In this document: positions 8,719 through 16,560 of the stretch, piece by piece | Position numbering within the stretch: position 1 is the stretch's first letter | How the letters are laid out: the number at the start of each line of letters is the position of its first letter | Origin: an uncultured Lachnospiraceae bacterium | Lineage (GTDB): Bacteria; Bacillota; Clostridia; Lachnospirales; Lachnospiraceae | Direction of reading: 5' to 3' | Length of the DNA: 64,000 bases | Assembly (NCBI GenBank): GCA_947089905.1 | Contig: CAMUMG010000001.1 | Coordinates: 124,001-188,000 of the forward strand | The notes under the pieces: model-generated | The model's input: only the letters and a program-made list of their open reading frames with translations | Told to the model about the DNA's origin: nothing | Databases searched by the model: none | Position numbers and translations under genes: made by a program

Positions 8719-8790
8719 TGCAAAACTATACAAAAAGTATCTTTAGTTTTGTATCATTTTTATTATATTTGTTTTATACAATAAATGCAA
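8719..8790 (-). promoter_or_regulatory. CRISPR leader with promoter and leader-repeat hairpin
   Basis: On the minus strand, -35 TTGCAT (8785-8790) and -10 TATAAT (8762-8767) are 17 bases apart, placing the transcript start about 35-40 bases before the first repeat. Between them and the repeat, CAAAACTA (8721-8728) and TAGTTTTG (8744-8751) form an inverted repeat directly against the array. This is the leader side, on the far end of the array from cas2. Promoter spacing and strand agree with the repeat orientation; activity is inferred. Confidence 0.7.
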
Positions 8791-9351
8791 CTATTAATTT
8801 CTTTATTTTTATATTATTTTTAGTATTAATAAAAACTATTTTTTTACGCGAATCTCTTAGGCTTTTTATGATCACTTCCTATTCGCACTTAATTTTTTCG
8901 TATCATTTTTCATAAATTTATATAGAGTTTTTTTTCTTAATAATCATTTTGATAACGGATATAATTTCTAAAATGCCTAAATCGTTTTTTTAGCTTTTAA
9001 CTAATATGAAAATTCAAAGTAATCTCTTAAAGAAGTAATAAAAAGAATGATTGAATGTTTAGCTGGTTATATCCATATTTCTGAGATGAATATCTCATTC
9101 CAAAATCATTTAATTTTTCAAATATTAATCCAAAAACTATAACAAAAAGATTTGAATTGGAATTATATATATGTTTTGTAAATATGATTTTTATCTAAAT
9201 TTCGGCAGAATACCCTCACTTCTAAGCGGACAAAATAAGCGAAAGTGGAGGATGAATGACAGATTTTGTTGAAATGATTAATAATCCTTAAAATATATGC
9301 TATAATAGATACATAGGAACTATCCTAAATACAAAAGAAAGGAGAAAAACG
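8791..9351. other. AT-rich non-coding stretch, distal leader and IS flank
   Basis: No open frame with a ribosome site was found here. The stretch is very AT-rich, holds short inverted repeats such as GAGAT/ATCTC near 9090, and near 9205-9260 includes a purine-rich segment just before the tnpB remnant that may be the flank or an upstream piece of the insertion element. A TATAAT at 9301-9306 and an AAAGGAG ribosome site at about 9338-9344 belong to the tnpB remnant. Confidence 0.5.
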
Positions 9352-9930
9352 ATGTATCTTACGGTAAAGCAACAAGTGAAATATCTGTCAAAAGAAGAAT
9401 ACAATATTTTGAGAGAATTGTGTCATACAACAAAAAATCTTGTCAATGAAGCAATCTATAACATCCGTCAGTATTACTTCATATAGGAATAATATCTTAA
9501 CTATGAAAAAATTATGCTTTGTTGAAGGAAAGTACAAATTACAAAATGCTCAATTCCAATATGGCACAGCAGATTTTAAAAGAAGTAGATGGTGCATTTA
9601 AAAGTTTTTTCGGATTACTGAAACTTATAAAAAAAGGTAAATATTCTTTTAGAAACTACAAATTGCCTCGTTATCTTCCAAAAGACAGATTTACAACACT
9701 TGTCATAGGTTTTGTCAGACGGAATGGAACGAAGCTGATTCTGCCATACTCCAATTCATTCAGGAAAACATACAAGCCTGTTGAAATCAGAATACCACCA
9801 ATCCTTACGGATAAGCCTATCAAGGAAATCAGGAGCATTCCGAAATCAGGAAAAAGTAACGTTGTGGGCTTGACAGTCCTATACAGTAGTGGCGAAGTGG
9901 ATACGCCTGTAAGAATAAGGGTTACCTGAA
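9352..9930 (+). pseudogene. tnpB: Decayed, truncated tnpB of an IS200/IS605-type element
   Basis: TnpB is the RNA-guided nuclease accessory protein of IS200/IS605 and IS1341 elements. The start, MYLTVKQQVKYLSKEEYN at 9352, has a good ribosome site and a TATAAT upstream. Two in-frame stops follow (9484-9486 and 9490-9492), then a frameshift near 9512 into the frame that reads LNSNMAQQILKEVDGAFKSF, YLPKDRFTTLVIGFVR and PYSNSFRKT, all recognisable TnpB N-terminal motifs. After about residue 170 similarity stops: the RuvC-like DED catalytic domain and zinc ribbon are gone, and the right-end sequence follows almost at once. No tnpA is present. It cannot encode a working nuclease. Confidence 0.85.
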
Positions 9931-9960
9931 AAGGTGGAAACGGAAATACCAATCTTCTTA

Positions 9961-9993
9961 CGAAGCCCCACCTCTTAGTGTGAGAGAGTTTAC
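9961..9993 (+). mobile_element. Probable right end of the IS200/IS605-type remnant
   Basis: CGAAGCCCCACCTC followed by TTAGTGTGAGAGAGTTTAC resembles the conserved right-end (and omegaRNA 3' end) of IS605/IS1341 elements, which usually carry CGAAGCCC and a GTGGG-type hairpin. Here the hairpin is partly decayed. Its nearness to the N-terminal part of tnpB implies an internal deletion of some 600-700 bases. The match is from memory of the family, not from a search. Confidence 0.5.
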
Positions 9994-10374
9994 AGATATA
10001 GAAACATATACAAAAAAGTATTTTGAAAAATTCATCAAGAAAACTTTTATTAATGCTACAATAAAAAAGAAATCTATTTTTCATTGCATTTAAAGAAATC
10101 AAGATAAATAATAATTTAACACCTTTGTTTAAAATAATTTGGGATTGTATTTAGCCGTGAAAAGAATTATAATAGAAATTATATAGTTTTGTTGAAATTT
10201 TTCTTACACAATATAATCAAAATCGGTATACATAATTAACACACTCTATTTTGTTGCATTTAAGATATGGATTAGGTAACAAGGTACTTGTTCATAATAT
10301 GATATCATCAAAATATTTCTATGAAAGATTTATCTCTATGACAGTATATGATTATATAAAGAAAGGCGAACTAA
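9994..10374. other. AT-rich gap with no supported gene
   Basis: No frame with a credible start and ribosome site. A minus-strand frame across 9671-10102 is the shadow of tnpB. A plus-strand frame from about 10250 into the next gene lacks an ATG with a ribosome site. The end of the gap holds AAAGAAAGGCG just before the GTG of the phosphoesterase gene. Confidence 0.5.
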
Positions 10375-10875
10375 GTGGAAAAAATTTATTTTATTGCAGA
10401 TACGCATTTTTTTGATGATACAATTTTGCGATATGAAAATCGCCCTTTTAAAACAGTTTCAGAAATGAATTTAGAGATGATAAGTCGTTGGAATTCGTTC
10501 ATTTATCCAGAAGATAGTGTCTATATTTTAGGTGATTTTTGTAAAGTGGGATATGAATCAGAGATATTAACTTCTCTTTATGGAAAGAAGTATTTAGTAA
10601 AAGGAAATCATGATATAGAATCAAATAGCTACTATCGAACAGCAGGGTTTCAGGAAGTTTATGATAAACCGATTCTTTTTGAAAAATTTTGGATTTTATC
10701 TCATGAGCCACTTTATGTCAATGAAAATATGCCTTATGCCAATATTTTTGGACATGTACATAATTCTCCTATCTATAAGACATATAGTAGACAGCATTAT
10801 TGTGTATCAGCAGAGAGACTAAATTATATGCCAATATCATTTGAAGAGATCTTTCATAAAATAACGCATGGGTGA
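10375..10875 (+). CDS. Calcineurin-like metallophosphoesterase, small
   Basis: A 166-residue single-domain phosphoesterase with the full dinuclear metal-site set: DTHF (D9, H11), GDF (about 58), GNHD, SHEP and GHVHN. Proteins of this size and pattern are usually annotated as phosphoesterases or phosphohydrolases, and the substrate cannot be deduced. The start is GTG at 10375, eight bases after GAAAGG; no in-frame ATG lies nearby that keeps the DTH motif. It stands alone, with a strong bidirectional hairpin after it and AT-rich IS debris before it. Codon use looks like that of the core genes. Confidence 0.85.
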   Translation: MEKIYFIADTHFFDDTILRYENRPFKTVSEMNLEMISRWNSFIYPEDSVYILGDFCKVGYESEILTSLYGKKYLVKGNHDIESNSYYRTAGFQEVYDKPILFEKFWILSHEPLYVNENMPYANIFGHVHNSPIYKTYSRQHYCVSAERLNYMPISFEEIFHKITHG

Positions 10876-10880
10876 TAGAT

Positions 10881-10922
10881 AAAGGACAAAAGCAAAAAAT
10901 ACTTTTATACTTTTGTCCTTTT
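10881..10922. terminator. Bidirectional terminator between phosphoesterase and merR genes
   Basis: AAAGGACAAAAG (10881-10892) pairs perfectly with CTTTTGTCCTTT (10910-10921), flanked by T-runs on both strands. It ends two convergent genes. Confidence 0.85.
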
Positions 10923-10937
10923 AAAATACTAAAAAAT

Positions 10938-11909
10938 TTATTTTACCTTTATTGGTGTCAGTAGATCAACCTGAATAAACTTTGCCATTTTTTCATCAGC
11001 TTCAAAGTAAGAATATGCGTTGAGATGTTCTTCTAAACAACCGCCCATTCCAAAAGGTTCACGTATATCAAATTCATATTCTGTACTGTTTTCTACCCAT
11101 TGTACAAGTAATTTCCATTCATGAAAATCGCCCATATTGATACAATGTGCTGCATATAGACCACCAGCAAAATGTTTTTTCACAAGTGGTTGGGGAACAT
11201 CCAAATCATCAGGAATCGTCACCCAAAATTCATATCCATATGTTTCACTCCCATTAGGAGAGGGATTATTAAATCCAAATACTCTTAAATCTGGTTTCAT
11301 TTTTTGAAGATTAATACTTCTAATAAATTTTGAGAAAGACTTTCCCGCTTCATCTTCTGGATTTTCCCCAATAAAATGGCTTGAAGCAACACTACAAGGG
11401 GGTAAATAAAGAATTCGTACATCCTTTAATTCCGATAGAGTTTCATTTGCTTTTTTTAAGTCGTTCATAGAATAGGTCTCCTTTAAATTAGTTTTACAGA
11501 AGCTAAGTGTTTGAATAGCATCCATAATTTCGATATCATTCAATAGATCCAGTTTAATTTTCGTATGTGCTATAGAATTTAAACGTGTGATAAACATACA
11601 TAGAATATCATGTATGGTCTGTAATGCAGATATTTCTTTGTCAAGTTCCATTATGCTCTCTTGAAATACTTCGATAATTTTAATTTGTTCAGCATCGTCA
11701 AAAATCAAAGCAATCTTCTTAAGGGGGATACGTAGCTTTCGCAGTATCAAAATTTGTTGTAGACGTTGTACATCCGCTTCATCATACACACGATAGGCAT
11801 AATTTTTTCGACGTTTACTTGGTAAAAGTCCAATTCCATCATAATAACGAAGCATTCTTGTAGATACATGAAATGTTTTAGAAACTTCACTGATAGTCAT
11901 AAATTTCAT
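10938..11909 (-). CDS. MerR-family regulator with effector-binding C-terminal domain
   Basis: Transcriptional regulator that twists a long-spacer promoter. From the chosen ATG at 11909 (AAGGAGAG seven bases upstream) it has 323 residues; an upstream in-frame start would add 13 residues but has no ribosome site. The N-terminus is the winged helix-turn-helix (FMTISEVSKTFHVSTRMLRYYD, recognition part RMLRYYDGIGLLPS) followed by a coiled-coil dimerisation helix to about residue 105. The C-terminal half resembles the GyrI-like/AraC effector-binding fold (YGYEFWVTIPDDL, AGGLYAAHCINMGDFHEWK), so a hydrophobic or drug-like ligand is possible. Its own promoter carries a MerR-type operator (11932-11962). 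No obvious target gene adjoins it. Confidence 0.85.
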   Translation of the reverse strand: MKFMTISEVSKTFHVSTRMLRYYDGIGLLPSKRRKNYAYRVYDEADVQRLQQILILRKLRIPLKKIALIFDDAEQIKIIEVFQESIMELDKEISALQTIHDILCMFITRLNSIAHTKIKLDLLNDIEIMDAIQTLSFCKTNLKETYSMNDLKKANETLSELKDVRILYLPPCSVASSHFIGENPEDEAGKSFSKFIRSINLQKMKPDLRVFGFNNPSPNGSETYGYEFWVTIPDDLDVPQPLVKKHFAGGLYAAHCINMGDFHEWKLLVQWVENSTEYEFDIREPFGMGGCLEEHLNAYSYFEADEKMAKFIQVDLLTPIKVK

Positions 11910-11931
11910 GTTTGCTCTCCTTTCTAAAACT

Positions 11932-11962
11932 ATTGTAATGGAAGACACGGTGTCAAAGTCAA
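11932..11962 (-). promoter_or_regulatory. MerR-type promoter and operator of the regulator gene
   Basis: On the minus strand, -35 TTGACT (11957-11962) and -10 TACAAT (11932-11937) are separated by exactly 19 bases, the over-long spacing that MerR-family activators correct. A perfect dyad GACACGGTGTC (11944-11954) lies inside the spacer. This is the textbook layout of an autoregulated MerR promoter. Confidence 0.75.
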
Positions 11963-12010
11963 GAAAAAGTTTTACTCTTGCGTTTATCGTGAATCAATAT
12001 ACCTAAATAT

Positions 12011-12039
12011 TTGACATTTTTGACTTTTTTAATTATAAT
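12011..12039 (+). promoter_or_regulatory. SigA-type promoter of rarA
   Basis: TTGACA (12011-12016), a 17-base spacer and TATAAT (12034-12039): a consensus vegetative promoter, 42 bases before the rarA start and divergent from the merR promoter. Confidence 0.85.
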
Positions 12040-12080
12040 TGTATCAAAATATTATGATAGAAAGGATGTGGTAATGATTT

Positions 12081-13445
12081 ATGAAGCAAATGACACTTTT
12101 TGATAGTCAAACTCAAACCGTTTCCACTTCCTCTCCATTAGCAAGTAGAGTTCGTCCTAATACATTAGATGAATTTGTTGGACAAGAACATTTACTAGGA
12201 CAGGAAAAATTATTGAGGAGATTGATTGAAAAAGATCAGATTTCTTCTATGATTTTTTGGGGACCACCCGGCGTTGGAAAGACTACATTAGCAAAAATCA
12301 TTGCTAATCATACGAGTTCAGAGTTTATTAATTTTAGTGCTGTAACAAGTGGAATTAAGGAAATTAAAGAGGTAATGGCTAAAGCAGAAGAGGCAACTTT
12401 TCGGGGAATCCGAACTATTGTCTTTGTAGATGAAATCCATCGATTTAATAAAGCACAACAGGATGCGTTTCTTCCCTTTGTAGAAAAGGGAAGTATTATC
12501 TTAATCGGAGCAACAACAGAAAATCCATCTTTTGAAGTAAATTCGGCATTATTATCAAGATGTCGGGTTTTTGTTCTAAAAGCACTTTCAAAGGAAGAAT
12601 TACTAAAATTATTAGAACAGGTATTAAAAAATCCAAAAGCTTTTTTAGAACCTAAAATCAAAATTACTCAAAAACAGATGGAAAAAATAGCACTTTTTGC
12701 AAATGGAGATGCAAGAACTGCTCTAAATACATTAGAAATAGCAGTATTAAATGGTAGTCCAAGTACAGAAGGAATCATAGTTTCAGATGAATTATTAGAT
12801 CAGTGTTTAAGTAAGAAATCTTTACTATATGACAAAAATGGGGAAGAACACTTTAATTTGATTTCTGCTCTACATAAATCTATACGAAACAGCGATCCAG
12901 ATGCGGCAGTTTATTGGTTAGCGAGAATGTTAGAAGCAGGGGAAGATCCTTTATATGTAGCAAGAAGACTTGTTCGTTTTGCAAGTGAAGATATTGGTTT
13001 AGCAGACAACCAGGCACTAGTCATTGCTGTTGCTGCTTATCAAGCATGTCATTTTTTGGGTATGCCTGAATGTAATGTACATTTAACGCAGACTGCAATT
13101 TATTTATCTCTTGCACCAAAGTCCAATTCATCTTATACTGCATATGAAACAGCAAAACAAGATGCAGCAAAAATGTTAGCAGAACCTGTGCCGCTTATTA
13201 TACGGAATGCTCCAACAATGTTAATGAAAAATCTGGATTATGGAAAAGGATATATTTATGCCCATGATACGAAAGAAAAACTCTCTGCAATACAGTGCCT
13301 TCCAGATTCATTAAAAGAAAAAAGTTATTATCAGGCAGGGATATTAGGAGAGGAAGAAAGATTGAAAAAGCGGCTGGAAGAAATAAAAGAGTGGAAAAAG
13401 ACAATGACCGAAAAAAAAGAAAGCTTTATAGAAAAAGAAATGTAA
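12081..13445 (+). CDS. rarA: Replication-associated recombination protein A (RarA/MgsA)
   Basis: AAA+ ATPase of the clamp-loader group that acts at stalled replication forks and interacts with SSB. The 454-residue protein opens with SPLASRVRPNTLDEFVGQEH, the family hallmark. Walker A is GPPGVGKTT (about 61-69), Walker B VFVDEIHRFNKAQQDAFLP (about 115-133), sensor 1 IGATTENPSF, and the arginine finger ALLSRCRV. The C-terminal half carries DPDAAVYWLARMLEAGEDP and ARRLVRFASEDIGLAD, the tetramerisation and MgsA-specific parts. It has its own strong promoter and leads a two-gene unit with the epimerase-like gene 18 bases downstream. Confidence 0.95.
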   Translation: MKQMTLFDSQTQTVSTSSPLASRVRPNTLDEFVGQEHLLGQEKLLRRLIEKDQISSMIFWGPPGVGKTTLAKIIANHTSSEFINFSAVTSGIKEIKEVMAKAEEATFRGIRTIVFVDEIHRFNKAQQDAFLPFVEKGSIILIGATTENPSFEVNSALLSRCRVFVLKALSKEELLKLLEQVLKNPKAFLEPKIKITQKQMEKIALFANGDARTALNTLEIAVLNGSPSTEGIIVSDELLDQCLSKKSLLYDKNGEEHFNLISALHKSIRNSDPDAAVYWLARMLEAGEDPLYVARRLVRFASEDIGLADNQALVIAVAAYQACHFLGMPECNVHLTQTAIYLSLAPKSNSSYTAYETAKQDAAKMLAEPVPLIIRNAPTMLMKNLDYGKGYIYAHDTKEKLSAIQCLPDSLKEKSYYQAGILGEEERLKKRLEEIKEWKKTMTEKKESFIEKEM

Positions 13446-13463
13446 AGGTGGAGGAAAATAAAA

Positions 13464-14402
13464 ATGTTACAGACAATTCAAAATGATTTTCTGACGGTAC
13501 AGATTAATGAAATGGGAGCAGAATTGTGGTCTATTCAGGATACTTTGGGAACGGAATATTTATGGGAGGGAGATAAAAAATTTTGGGGAAGAAGATCTCC
13601 TATTTTATTTCCGATTGTAGGAAGTTTAAAAGAAAAACAATATCGCTATCATGAAAAAACATACCAAATGAATCAGCATGGATTTGCAAGAGATATGAAA
13701 TTTACTCTTGTAAAACAGGGGGCATTAGAATGTTGGTATCAGCTTTGTTCAAATGAAGATACAAAAGAAAAATATCCCTTTGAATTTGAGTTAGAGATTG
13801 GATATCGTTTGATAGAGAAAAAAATTCAAGTAATATGGAAAGTGAAAAATTTAGGGACAGAGCAAATGTATTTTTCAATTGGGGCACATCCAGCATTTTG
13901 TTGTCCTATCTATAAAAAGGATACTTCTATAGGAATGAAGGAGCGAGGAGAAGAACGAAAGGAATACTTTTTAAAGTTAGATGGGATAAAAAAATTGGAG
14001 CTTTCTATGATTGATCCAAAAAATGGATTATTGCAACCACAGACAAAACCATTATTTCTTTCTGACGATAAAATAGATCAAAAGAGTGGATTTCTTGCAA
14101 TAGAAGATTCTCTTTTTGAAAATGATGCCTTGATTGTAGAACAAGGTCAAACTCAGAAAGTATCTCTTTGTACACCAGATAAAAAGGAATATCTTTCGGT
14201 TTCTTTTGATGCTCCACTTTTTGGAATTTGGTCACCGAAACAAAATGAAGAAGGAATAGCACCTTTTATCTGTATTGAACCATGGTATGGAAGATGTGAT
14301 CGGACTGATTTTACAGGGGAACTTTCACAACGAGAATGGGGAAATCAATTAGAGGCAAAAAGTGAATTTAAAGCAGAGTATGAAATTGAAATCTATAATT
14401 AG
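13464..14402 (+). CDS. Aldose 1-epimerase (galactose mutarotase-like) family protein
   Basis: A 312-residue member of the galactose mutarotase superfamily, most like the LacX/YeaD branch. Visible traits are GAELWSIQD near the N-terminus, a FPIVGSL segment, the first catalytic-type histidine in NQHGFARD (about residue 73), the second in SIGAHPAFCCP (about 147) and a C-terminal glutamate in FICIEPWYGRCD. The enzymes interconvert sugar anomers, but this branch has uncertain substrates. It follows rarA by 18 bases with GGTGGAGG before the ATG and ends at a hairpin, so it is probably co-transcribed with rarA without a clear functional link. Confidence 0.85.
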   Translation: MLQTIQNDFLTVQINEMGAELWSIQDTLGTEYLWEGDKKFWGRRSPILFPIVGSLKEKQYRYHEKTYQMNQHGFARDMKFTLVKQGALECWYQLCSNEDTKEKYPFEFELEIGYRLIEKKIQVIWKVKNLGTEQMYFSIGAHPAFCCPIYKKDTSIGMKERGEERKEYFLKLDGIKKLELSMIDPKNGLLQPQTKPLFLSDDKIDQKSGFLAIEDSLFENDALIVEQGQTQKVSLCTPDKKEYLSVSFDAPLFGIWSPKQNEEGIAPFICIEPWYGRCDRTDFTGELSQREWGNQLEAKSEFKAEYEIEIYN

Positions 14403-14420
14403 ACTAACTTAATTAAGGTT

Positions 14421-14470
14421 AGGAGCTGTCGCATGAAAGAAATCAGATTCTAATGTGGCAGCTCCTTTCC
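14421..14470. terminator. Bidirectional terminator, GGCAGCTCC-type hairpin
   Basis: AGGAGCTGTCGCAT (14421-14434) pairs with ATGTGGCAGCTCCT (14453-14466) over 14 positions with two G-U pairs, then TTTCC. It lies between convergent genes and shares its outer pattern with the longer hairpin after efp. Confidence 0.75.
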
Positions 14471-14472
14471 TA

Positions 14473-15264
14473 TTATGGCTGTTTTCCGATATAAGCTAAG
14501 ATACCACCGTCTACATAAAGGATATGTCCATTGACAAAGTTAGAGGCGTCGGATGCTAAAAAGATAGCTGGACCTTGTAGATCTTCAGGAGTTCCCCAAC
14601 GTGCTGCTGGAGTTTTGGAAATAATAAATTGATCAAATGGATGTTTTGAACCATCTGGCTGAGTTTGACGAAGTGGAGCAGTCTGAGGAGTTGCAATATA
14701 TCCCGGACCAATTCCATTACATTGAATATTATATTCACCATACTCAGAGGCAATATTTTTGGTCAACATCTTTAATCCACCTTTTGCAGCAGCATAGGCA
14801 GAAACCGTTTCACGTCCCAATTCGCTCATCATAGAACAGATATTAATAATCTTTCCATGTCCCTTTTTAATCATAGAAGGAATGACTGCTTTAGACATAA
14901 TAAATGGACCATTGAGATCGATATCAATTACCTGGCGAAATTGCTCTGCACTCATATCACACATTGGAATTCGTTTGATAATTCCAGCGTTGTTTACTAA
15001 AATATCAATAACTCCGATTTCACGTTCAATTTGTGCAATAAGTTCCTTTACCTGAGTTTCATTTGTTACATCACATACATAGCCATATGCTTTGATACCT
15101 GCTTCTTTATAGGCAGCAAGTCCTTTCTCTACTAATTCCTGATTAATATCATTAAAACAGATGGTTGCACCTGCTCTAGCATAAGCACTTGCAATAGCAA
15201 AACCAATTCCATAAGAAGCACCAGTTACTAATGCGATCTTGCCCTCTAAAGAAAACCAATTCAT
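14473..15264 (-). CDS. SDR-family dehydrogenase, gluconate 5-dehydrogenase-like
   Basis: NAD(P)-dependent oxidoreductase of the classical short-chain family, probably acting on a sugar acid such as 5-keto-gluconate. From ATG 15264 it has 263 residues; the AAGGAGG ribosome site lies 11 bases upstream and a promoter beyond it, so the longer upstream frame is not used. Motifs: cofactor-binding TGASYGIG (about 14-21), DVTNE, NNAG, catalytic serine in ICSMMSELG, YAAAKGG (Tyr and Lys of the active site) and the GPGYIATPQT loop. The assignment to Ga5DH/KduD-like enzymes rests on overall resemblance; other sugar alcohols are possible. It is a single-gene unit convergent with the epimerase-like gene. 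Confidence 0.85.
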   Translation of the reverse strand: MNWFSLEGKIALVTGASYGIGFAIASAYARAGATICFNDINQELVEKGLAAYKEAGIKAYGYVCDVTNETQVKELIAQIEREIGVIDILVNNAGIIKRIPMCDMSAEQFRQVIDIDLNGPFIMSKAVIPSMIKKGHGKIINICSMMSELGRETVSAYAAAKGGLKMLTKNIASEYGEYNIQCNGIGPGYIATPQTAPLRQTQPDGSKHPFDQFIISKTPAARWGTPEDLQGPAIFLASDASNFVNGHILYVDGGILAYIGKQP

Positions 15265-15301
15265 CTTTATACTTAACCTCCTTATTCTTACTGATAGTTG
15301 T

Positions 15302-15329
15302 ATTATAGTTGATTTTACGAAAAAAGCAA
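15302..15329 (-). promoter_or_regulatory. Promoter of the SDR gene
   Basis: Minus strand: -35 TTGCTT (15324-15329), 16-base spacer, -10 TATAAT (15302-15307), 38 bases before the start codon. Confidence 0.65.
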
Positions 15330-15401
15330 GTCCTTTATTATATATTTTTAATAATAAAACAAAAAAAATGTGCGAATAAAAAAGTTTTTCCTGTAAGGTG
15401 C

Positions 15402-15430
15402 TTGAATATCTTATAAAGCTTCGGTATAAT
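15402..15430 (+). promoter_or_regulatory. Promoter of the yqeG-aroK-peptidase unit
   Basis: TTGAAT (15402-15407), 17-base spacer, TATAAT (15425-15430), divergent from the SDR promoter about 75 bases away. Confidence 0.7.
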
Positions 15431-15485
15431 AGATAAAAGATGGTAAGTTGAAAGTTTCCAATAGTAGAAACAGAAATGAGGCAGT

Positions 15486-16016
15486 ATGTTTCAAAAGTTT
15501 TATCCAAAAGAATATGTAAAATCTGCATATCAGATTGATTTTCAAAAGTTTTATCAATTAGGATATCGTGGCTTATTATTTGATATTGATAATACATTAG
15601 TAGAACACGGAGCAGATGCAAATGAGCCGGCTATAGAATTATTAAAAAAACTAAAAGCACTAGGGTTTCGAATTTGTCTGCTTTCTAATAATAAAGAAGA
15701 ACGAGTTAAGAGATTTAATGAAAAAATTCAGGTAGACTATATCTTTCAGGCAAGAAAACCATTGGCAGACAGTTATCTAAAAGCAATGAAACGAATGAAT
15801 AGCACAAAGAAAACAACTATTTTTATTGGAGATCAAATTTTTACAGATATTTATGGTGCAAATCGTGCAGGGATTTACTCTATTTTAGTGAAACCAATTA
15901 ATAAAAAAGAGGAGATCCAAATTGTTTTGAAACGTTATTTGGAAAAAATTGTGTTGTACTTCTACAAAAAGTCTATAAGAAATTCCTCAAAGCCACAAAA
16001 TAAAGGAGGTATTTGA
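15486..16016 (+). CDS. yqeG: YqeG-family HAD phosphatase
   Basis: A 176-residue member of the HAD superfamily, subfamily IIIA, conserved in Firmicutes and often linked to ribosome-related YqeH operons. The nucleophile motif is FDIDNTLVEH with D33 and D35. Motif II is the serine or asparagine of LLSNNKEERV, the lysine is in ARKPLADSY, and the acidic motif IV is FIGDQIFTDIYGA. The N-terminal YPKEYVKSAYQIDF is typical of the family. The substrate is not known; phosphatidylglycerophosphate phosphatase activity has been reported for relatives in eukaryotes. Its stop lies two bases before the aroK start, so the genes are coupled. Confidence 0.9.
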   Translation: MFQKFYPKEYVKSAYQIDFQKFYQLGYRGLLFDIDNTLVEHGADANEPAIELLKKLKALGFRICLLSNNKEERVKRFNEKIQVDYIFQARKPLADSYLKAMKRMNSTKKTTIFIGDQIFTDIYGANRAGIYSILVKPINKKEEIQIVLKRYLEKIVLYFYKKSIRNSSKPQNKGGI

Positions 16017-16018
16017 AA

Positions 16019-16543
16019 ATGAGTGAAGAAGGGAAAAAAAATATTATTTTGATTGGATTTATGGGTTCTGGAAAAACGAGTGTTGGAACAAGACTTTCTA
16101 AAGAATGGGGATATCATTTTATAGATACCGATCAGATGATTGAAACTGAGTATGGAGCGTCTATTTCAACGATTTTTGAAAAAGAGGGAGAGGAAAAGTT
16201 TCGTGAAATGGAAACTGCTCTCTTAAAAAGACTCAGTGATACGGTAACAAAAACAGTAATTGCAACAGGGGGAGGTCTTCCACTTCGAGAAGAAAATACT
16301 ATTTTATTAAAAAAGATAGGCAAAATTTTTTATTTAAAGACCAATCGAGAAACTACATTGACAAGACTTTCTGAAGATACTACAAGACCACTTCTTAATC
16401 AAGCAGATAAAGAAGAAAGGATCGATACATTATTAGAAGAAAGAATTCCAAAATATGAAGCAGTAGCAGATGAAACCATTCTTGCAGATCATAAATCTTT
16501 TTATGAGATTATTCAAAAAATAGAACAATTATATAAAAAATAA
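16019..16543 (+). CDS. aroK: Shikimate kinase
   Basis: Phosphorylates shikimate at the 3-hydroxyl in aromatic amino-acid synthesis. From ATG 16019 it has 174 residues. AAAGGAGGT ends eight bases before this ATG, so it is preferred over the TTG two codons upstream. Motifs: Walker A GFMGSGKT (13-20), the shikimate-binding DTDQMIE, the EKFREME segment, GGGLPL, and the lid arginine in TTRPLL. It shares a pathway with aroE at 19669-20433 on the other strand, which is separately transcribed. Confidence 0.95.
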   Translation: MSEEGKKNIILIGFMGSGKTSVGTRLSKEWGYHFIDTDQMIETEYGASISTIFEKEGEEKFREMETALLKRLSDTVTKTVIATGGGLPLREENTILLKKIGKIFYLKTNRETTLTRLSEDTTRPLLNQADKEERIDTLLEERIPKYEAVADETILADHKSFYEIIQKIEQLYKK

Positions 16544-16560
16544 TAGAAATGAGGGTAAAC

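Noticed and set aside
9671-10102. Minus-strand 143-residue frame over the tnpB remnant
   Set aside because: Antisense shadow of tnpB without start signals.
10250-10414. Plus-strand frame reading into the phosphoesterase gene
   Set aside because: No start with a ribosome site, overlaps the phosphoesterase start in another frame, no recognisable motif.
14473-15621. 382-residue form of the SDR protein
   Set aside because: The first 119 residues cross the divergent promoters and overlap yqeG; the ATG at 15264 has AAGGAGG and fits the family.
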